Positions 59,566-64,000 of a DNA stretch of 64,000 nucleotides are shown in pieces. The translations under genes were made by a program, and so were the position numbers. The DNA comes from Streptomyces guryensis (GTDB lineage Bacteria; Actinomycetota; Actinomycetes; Streptomycetales; Streptomycetaceae): the NCBI RefSeq assembly GCF_021261325.1, contig NZ_JAJSBI010000001.1, forward strand, positions 372,001 to 436,000, given 5' to 3'. The notes beneath the pieces are model-generated. The model was given only the letters and a program-made list of their open reading frames with translations, searched no databases and was not told where the DNA came from. How positions within the stretch are numbered: the stretch's first letter is position 1; every line of letters starts with the position of its first letter.

Positions 59566-61041
59566 TCAGCGGCAGTGGACGTCCTGCCGCGGCCGCTTCC
59601 CCGTCGCCAGGAACCGGGAGACCGTCGCGTCGCCGCACCTGGTGCCGTTGGCGAGGTAGGCCTCGTGTCCGGTGGCGTCGTTGGTGACCATCACGGCGCG
59701 CCGGCCGAGGGCCTCGCGGAGTTTGAGGGCGCCGCTCAGGGGGGTCGCGACGTCGCGCTCGTTCTGGACGAGCAGGACGTCGGACGGGCCCCGGTCGGTG
59801 ATCCGTACCGGGGGCTCCTTCGGCCGCCACGGCCAGGCGGCGCACACCAGGGCGTTCCTCGGCATGCCCGCGGTCAGCGGGTACCTGGCGCGGCTCTCGG
59901 CGACCCCCTTCCGGTACGTGGCGGCATCGCGCGGCCATGCGGCGTCGTTGCAGATGGTGGCGGCGCTCACTGCGACGAGGTTCTGCATGGCCGCGTCCGG
60001 CGGGGTTGCCGGCGCGGGCAGCGCGGTGCCCTTCAGGGCAGCCGTGATCAGCTTGGCCAGGGTCGGGTACTCGTCGGGGTCGTCGAGGCTGTCCAGCATC
60101 GTCTGGCGCAGTACGTTGCCGTTCAGTTCCTCCGGGTTGGCGCCGGGCCAGGGGATCGGCTCGTGGTCCAGGCGGGCGGCGAGACGGAGGAAGAGCGGAC
60201 GGACCTCGGCGGCCGTGTCGGCCAGGCGGTACGGGTGGCCGGGCGCGGACGCCCACTCGGCGAACTCGGGGAAGTTGTCCTCGACGCCCACCTCGTACGC
60301 GGCGACCCAGGCCCGCTCCGCCCGGACCGGGTCGGGGTTGTCGTTGCTGTCCAGGACGATACGGTCGGTGCGCTGCGGGAACATCTCGCTGTACGCGGCT
60401 CCGACATAGGTGCCGTACGAGACGCCCCACGCGGACAGTCTGCGCTCGCCGAGCGCGGCGCGGATGCGGTCGATGTCGCGGGCGTTGTCCTTGGTGGTGA
60501 TGTGGCGCATCAGCTCGCCGCCGCCCGACGCGCAGGCGGCGGCCACCCGTCGGGCGGTGGTCATGTTCTCGGTGACGGACCCGTCCGGGGCGGGCCAGGG
60601 GCGCAGCTTCGACAGGGCGAGGTCGGCATGGTCGAGGCCGCAACTGAGGGACGTGGAGGGCGCGTTGCCGCGCGGCGCGAACCCGATCAGGTCGTAAGCG
60701 TCCCGGACGGCCTGCGGCAGCTTCTGCCCCTTCCCCGAGGGGTCGTTCAGGCTGGTGCCGCCCGGCCCGCCGGCGATCAGCAGCAGGGCGCCCCGGCGGG
60801 CGGACGGTTTCTCGGCGGGGATGCGGGAGACGGCGATGTCGATCGTCGGACCGCCGGGGTGGGCGTAGTCCATGGGCACTTCGAGGGTCGCGCACTGCTG
60901 ACGGGGGTCGAGGCCGCTGCCCGCGCACCTGGTCCAGGTGAGCGGCTCCTCGGCGGCGGACGCGGTGAGGGGCGTGACGACACCGAAGACGATGCCCGCG
61001 GCGGCGGCGATCAGGGCCGCGCTTTTCGTGATCTCCTTCAT
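59566..61041 (-). CDS. Secreted alpha/beta-hydrolase (tripeptidyl aminopeptidase type)
   Basis: A 491-residue protein from the ATG at 61041 (MKEITKSAAL), not the longer frame to 61101. Sec signal about 1-30 (cleaved after SAA). The oxyanion segment is LLIAGGPGG, the nucleophile Ser is in GVSYGTYVG (GxSxG), the acid is in VQNERDVATPL, and the His in GHEAYLANGTRC. This matches the S33-type tripeptidyl aminopeptidases (SlpD/SlpE/Tap) of Streptomyces, which clip N-terminal peptides from secreted proteins. It ends 13 bases from the convergent DUF1707 gene. Confidence 0.9.
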   Translation of the reverse strand: MKEITKSAALIAAAAGIVFGVVTPLTASAAEEPLTWTRCAGSGLDPRQQCATLEVPMDYAHPGGPTIDIAVSRIPAEKPSARRGALLLIAGGPGGTSLNDPSGKGQKLPQAVRDAYDLIGFAPRGNAPSTSLSCGLDHADLALSKLRPWPAPDGSVTENMTTARRVAAACASGGGELMRHITTKDNARDIDRIRAALGERRLSAWGVSYGTYVGAAYSEMFPQRTDRIVLDSNDNPDPVRAERAWVAAYEVGVEDNFPEFAEWASAPGHPYRLADTAAEVRPLFLRLAARLDHEPIPWPGANPEELNGNVLRQTMLDSLDDPDEYPTLAKLITAALKGTALPAPATPPDAAMQNLVAVSAATICNDAAWPRDAATYRKGVAESRARYPLTAGMPRNALVCAAWPWRPKEPPVRITDRGPSDVLLVQNERDVATPLSGALKLREALGRRAVMVTNDATGHEAYLANGTRCGDATVSRFLATGKRPRQDVHCR

Positions 61042-61133
61042 GAACACGAGACTCCCGGATGCCGTCGGCGCATCCCATCCGGTCAACAGCCTTGTCGGCA
61101 CGGGGGTTTACCCCCGCCCGGGCGCAGGGATTC

Positions 61134-61961
61134 TCATACGTCCCGCCGGTCCACGACCACCACCGCCACGACGGCCGCCACCGCCGCCCACACCGCGAAC
61201 ACGACCCACCCGCCCCCGACGGTGGCCGGATACTTCGGGACCAGCATGTGGGATTTCCCGTAACCCACGTCCACGATCCGCGCCCAGGCGTTGAACGGAA
61301 AGGCGTGGCGGACCGACGCCGTCCAGTGGTAGCGGTCCGTGACGAAGGACGGCAGGAGCAGCAGGACGAACGTCGTCAGGACCATCGTCGTGGCGCTGTG
61401 CCGGATCACCGCGCCCAGACCCATGCCGACCAGTGCACACACCGGGGCGAGCAGGGCCGAGGCCACGACCACCCGCCAGGCGCCCGGATGGCTGATCGGC
61501 ACGCCCAGGCCCCGCCCGTCGAGGATGGCCTGCGAGGAGGCGTAGGAGGCGGCCGCGAGGAGCGCGCCGAAGACCGTCATGACAGCCGTCAGTACGACCA
61601 CCTTGGCCGCCATCACGGCACGTCGGTCCGGCACGGCGGTGAACGTCGTACGGACCAGGCCCGTCGCGTACTCGCCGACGATCGTGATCGCGCCGATGCT
61701 CGCGCACACCAGCACGAGGATCATGGCGGATCCCTGGGTGAAGGCGTCCCGCAGCGCCCAGTACACGAAGTCATCGCGGATCGGCCCGCCGTAGTGCGGG
61801 TAGTTGACGTGGTCGGCGCGGGCCGCGTTCGTGTTGAAGCCGATGACGGCCAGGGCGCCGGAGCCGAAGGCCCAGTAAGTGGAGCGCAGGGAACGGAGCT
61901 TGATCCACTCGGCGGCGAGCAGGTCCGAGAAGCGGGCGGCCGGCAGGGCGAGGGTGGTCAT
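61134..61961 (-). CDS. ABC-2 type transporter permease
   Basis: A 275-residue membrane protein with six hydrophobic helices, typical of ABC-2 permeases in Streptomyces drug or lipid exporters (for example VLVCASIGAITIVGEYATGLVRTTF with the EYATG coupling motif). It overlaps the ATPase gene by four bases and must pair with it. The substrate is unknown; a histidine kinase divergent from the pair could control it. Confidence 0.9.
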   Translation of the reverse strand: MTTLALPAARFSDLLAAEWIKLRSLRSTYWAFGSGALAVIGFNTNAARADHVNYPHYGGPIRDDFVYWALRDAFTQGSAMILVLVCASIGAITIVGEYATGLVRTTFTAVPDRRAVMAAKVVVLTAVMTVFGALLAAASYASSQAILDGRGLGVPISHPGAWRVVVASALLAPVCALVGMGLGAVIRHSATTMVLTTFVLLLLPSFVTDRYHWTASVRHAFPFNAWARIVDVGYGKSHMLVPKYPATVGGGWVVFAVWAAVAAVVAVVVVDRRDV

Positions 61962-62872
61962 CGGGTCTCTCCAGCCGCGTACTCGACGCTGTCGGCGGTC
62001 AGTTCCATGAAGGCCGTCTCCAGAGAGGCCGTCTGCGTAGCCAACTCCCAGACCGGAAAGCGGTGTTCGTGCGCCAGCTCACCGACCCGGACGGCGCTCA
62101 CCCCGTCCACCTTCAGCGTCTCCTCGTCGTACGGCGCGACCACCGCGCCCTCCGACTCCAGTACGACGGCCAGGGCGCCCGCGTGCGGCGAGCGCACCGT
62201 CACCGTCGGCGCGGTACCGCGCGCGGCGAACTCCGTGAGGCTCTCCGCGGCGATGAGCTGCCCGCGACCGATGACGACCAACTCGTCGGCGGTGTTCTCC
62301 ATCTCCGACATGAGATGACTGGACACGAAGACGGTGCGCCCCTCGTGCGCCAGCCTCCGGAACAGCCCGCGCACCCACAACACCCCTTCGGGATCGAGCC
62401 CGTTGAGCGGCTCGTCGAACATCAGCACCGGCGGATCCCCGAGCAGCGCGGCAGCGATGCCGAGCCGCTGCTTCATGCCCAGCGAGAAGGAGCCGACCCG
62501 GCGCCGGGCGGCGGCCTCCGTGAGGCCCACCTCGGCGAGCACCTCGTCCACCCGCGCCCTCGGGATGCGGTTGCTGCGGGCCAGCGCGTGCAGATGCGCC
62601 CGCGCACTGCGCCCGCCGTGCACGTCATGGGCGTCCAGCAGAGCTCCGACGTGCCGCAGCCCGCGCGGATGGCGGCGGAAGGAGTGGCCGCTGACCATGG
62701 CGGTACCGCCACTCGGCTCGACGAGCCCGAGCAGCATCCGCAGGGTCGTGGTCTTCCCGGCGCCGTTCGGGCCGAGGAAGCCCGTGACATGGCCGGGACG
62801 GACGGTGAAGGACAGTTCGCGTACGGCGGTCGTGGGGCCGTACCGCTTGGTGAGCTGCTCGACTTCGATCAT
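61958..62872 (-). CDS. ABC transporter ATP-binding protein
   Basis: A 304-residue ATPase from the ATG at 62872. Walker A GPNGAGKTTT (about 35), signature SFSLGMKQRLGIA (about 137), Walker B VLMFDEPLNGLDP (about 157), and H-loop VSSHLMSEM. The C-terminal tail of about 80 residues is typical of exporters with separate ABC-2 permease. It is divergent from the kinase at 63007 with 134 bases between them. Confidence 0.93.
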   Translation of the reverse strand: MIEVEQLTKRYGPTTAVRELSFTVRPGHVTGFLGPNGAGKTTTLRMLLGLVEPSGGTAMVSGHSFRRHPRGLRHVGALLDAHDVHGGRSARAHLHALARSNRIPRARVDEVLAEVGLTEAAARRRVGSFSLGMKQRLGIAAALLGDPPVLMFDEPLNGLDPEGVLWVRGLFRRLAHEGRTVFVSSHLMSEMENTADELVVIGRGQLIAAESLTEFAARGTAPTVTVRSPHAGALAVVLESEGAVVAPYDEETLKVDGVSAVRVGELAHEHRFPVWELATQTASLETAFMELTADSVEYAAGETR

Positions 62873-63006
62873 GCGGACCACGGTGACGCGAGGGGAGGGT
62901 GCGGAGCATCGGGCGGGGGCTGACACTCGTACGGCCCGGCTGTCGACCGTGGTTGTACGTCCACGGGCCGATGACCGCGCCGTGCACCCGCGCCTACGAT
63001 CACGGC

Positions 63007-64000
63007 ATGCCCGCCACCGCGCCTCCGCAGCCCCTGCTCAAACGCCTGCCGCCGGGCGCGTGGACGGGGCTCGTGTGGTGCGCGAGCACACTGTTCACGC
63101 TCCTGACGACCTTCCGTCTGCCCGGCGAGATGGAGCCGGCGCAGTGGCCGGCCGCCCAGCTGTACCGCTGGGACGGCCTGACGTTCCTGGCGCTGTCGAC
63201 CGTCATGGCGGTCCAAGGCGGCAGGCTGCTGCACCGCAGGCCGCTGCTCGCGGTCACACTGACGATCTTCGCCGGGCTCTTCGAAACGAGCACGCTCGGC
63301 GTCGGGGAACTTCCGATGGCGCAGTACCTCACGACCATGGTGGTGCTGTACTTCGTCGCGGCCGGCCATGCTCGCCGCACCGCGCTCATCGCCCTGGCCC
63401 TGGCGGTCAGCACCCTGATCGTCTACATCTCCGTACGGATGCTGCGCGACTGGGCCGTCGGCACCTCCGCCGAACTGGCCGTCGCCCTCGTCACCGTCAT
63501 CGTCTGGCTGCTCGGCAACTCGGCCCACCAGTCCCGGGTGCACGCCGAACGGCTCAGCGCCGAGCACGCGACCCAGGCGGTCACGGCCGAACGCCTGCGC
63601 ATAGCCCGCGAGATGCACGACACCATCGCCCACAGCATCGGCATCATCGCCCTCCAGGCAGGTGCCGCGTCCCGGGTGGCGGCCACTCGCCCCGAGGAGG
63701 CCCTCGCGGCGATGCGGGCCGTCGAGCACGAGGGCCGCGAGACCCTGGCGGGCCTGCGGCGCATGCTGGTCGCGCTGCGGGCGGCGGACGAGGGGCGGGA
63801 CCCGGACCTCGCCCCGGCGGGCCTGGCGGACGTCGACCGGCTGGCGGCCACGACGACGGCTGCGGGGGTGCGGGTGGAGGTGCTGCGGCTCGGTGAGACA
63901 CGCCAGCTCCCGCCGGACATCGACCTGTCCGCGTTCCGGATCGTCCAGGAGTCGGTGACGAACGTCGTACGGCACGCGGGCACGCGCGCGTGCCGGGTCA
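63007..64000 (+). CDS. Sensor histidine kinase (HisKA_3 type), 3' end missing
   Basis: Begins at the ATG at 63007 (MPATAPPQP) and runs off the window after 331 codons. Five membrane helices (about 18-175) are followed by a linker and the HisKA_3 helix with phospho-acceptor His in RIAREMHDTIAHSIGII. The N box begins near the edge (QESVTNVVRHAG). It should be followed by a LuxR-type regulator outside the window. Such two-component pairs next to an ABC-2 exporter usually control it, for example in response to cell-envelope stress. Confidence 0.9.
   Translation, partial: MPATAPPQPLLKRLPPGAWTGLVWCASTLFTLLTTFRLPGEMEPAQWPAAQLYRWDGLTFLALSTVMAVQGGRLLHRRPLLAVTLTIFAGLFETSTLGVGELPMAQYLTTMVVLYFVAAGHARRTALIALALAVSTLIVYISVRMLRDWAVGTSAELAVALVTVIVWLLGNSAHQSRVHAERLSAEHATQAVTAERLRIAREMHDTIAHSIGIIALQAGAASRVAATRPEEALAAMRAVEHEGRETLAGLRRMLVALRAADEGRDPDLAPAGLADVDRLAATTTAAGVRVEVLRLGETRQLPPDIDLSAFRIVQESVTNVVRHAGTRACRV

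Overview
The window is a high-GC chromosomal segment of an actinomycete, almost certainly a Streptomyces. The evidence is GC-rich third positions, the long antisense shadow frames typical of such DNA, the actinobacterial block hemW - hrcA - dnaJ - rsmE - HIT - phoH - ybeY - corC-like - era, a leucine leader ahead of leuA, dispersed Streptomyces-type repeats, and many secreted enzymes and histidine kinases. No rRNA, tRNA, CRISPR array, phage or complete insertion sequence was found.

Layout. 1-1677: 3' part of a fatty-acyl-CoA ligase. 1783-8628: a signalling cassette made of a stand-alone receiver protein, a soluble poly-HAMP hybrid kinase and a divergent RsbW/GAF/PP2C phosphatase. 8651-16839: hemW, a Uma2-type gene, a DUF3097 gene, an MBL hydrolase, then hrcA-dnaJ behind a CIRCE operator, a nitronate monooxygenase, rsmE and a VOC protein. 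16917-23111: a lipoprotein, a tricorn protease, a HIT protein, RNase Z and an adenine/adenosine deaminase. 23108-28961: a glucarate locus (MFS, IclR, kdgD, gudD) and a PfkB kinase. 29105-33808: phoH, interrupted by a 362-residue LAGLIDADG intein, followed by ybeY, a CNNM/CorC protein, an MmcQ protein and a zinc-ligand-less deaminase homologue.

Between that block and era (38741) lie a WxL-type cell-surface cluster (secreted protein, WxL-like protein, DUF916 membrane protein) and an amtB-glnK pair with a GlnR-like box. After era come an MFS/beta-glucosidase pair, an M4 protease with its emfourin inhibitor, and leuA behind an attenuation leader. LeuA is followed by a 169-bp palindromic element and a strong terminator.

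46178-64000 is more accessory. It holds a TerB-like protein, an MMPL - kinase - regulator operon, a sialidase, and a decayed patch (IS481 remnant, DapA-family gene, broken oligopeptide ABC ATPase, GntR tail). A class A beta-lactamase follows, whose only sensible start is ATC followed by a TTA codon. The window ends with a secreted TIM-barrel protein, a DUF1707 protein, a secreted peptidase, and an ABC exporter divergent from a histidine kinase cut by the window edge.

The most notable points are the PhoH intein, the ATC/TTA beta-lactamase start, the WxL cluster with its shared inverted-repeat motif, the palindromic element after leuA, and the poly-HAMP signalling cassette.
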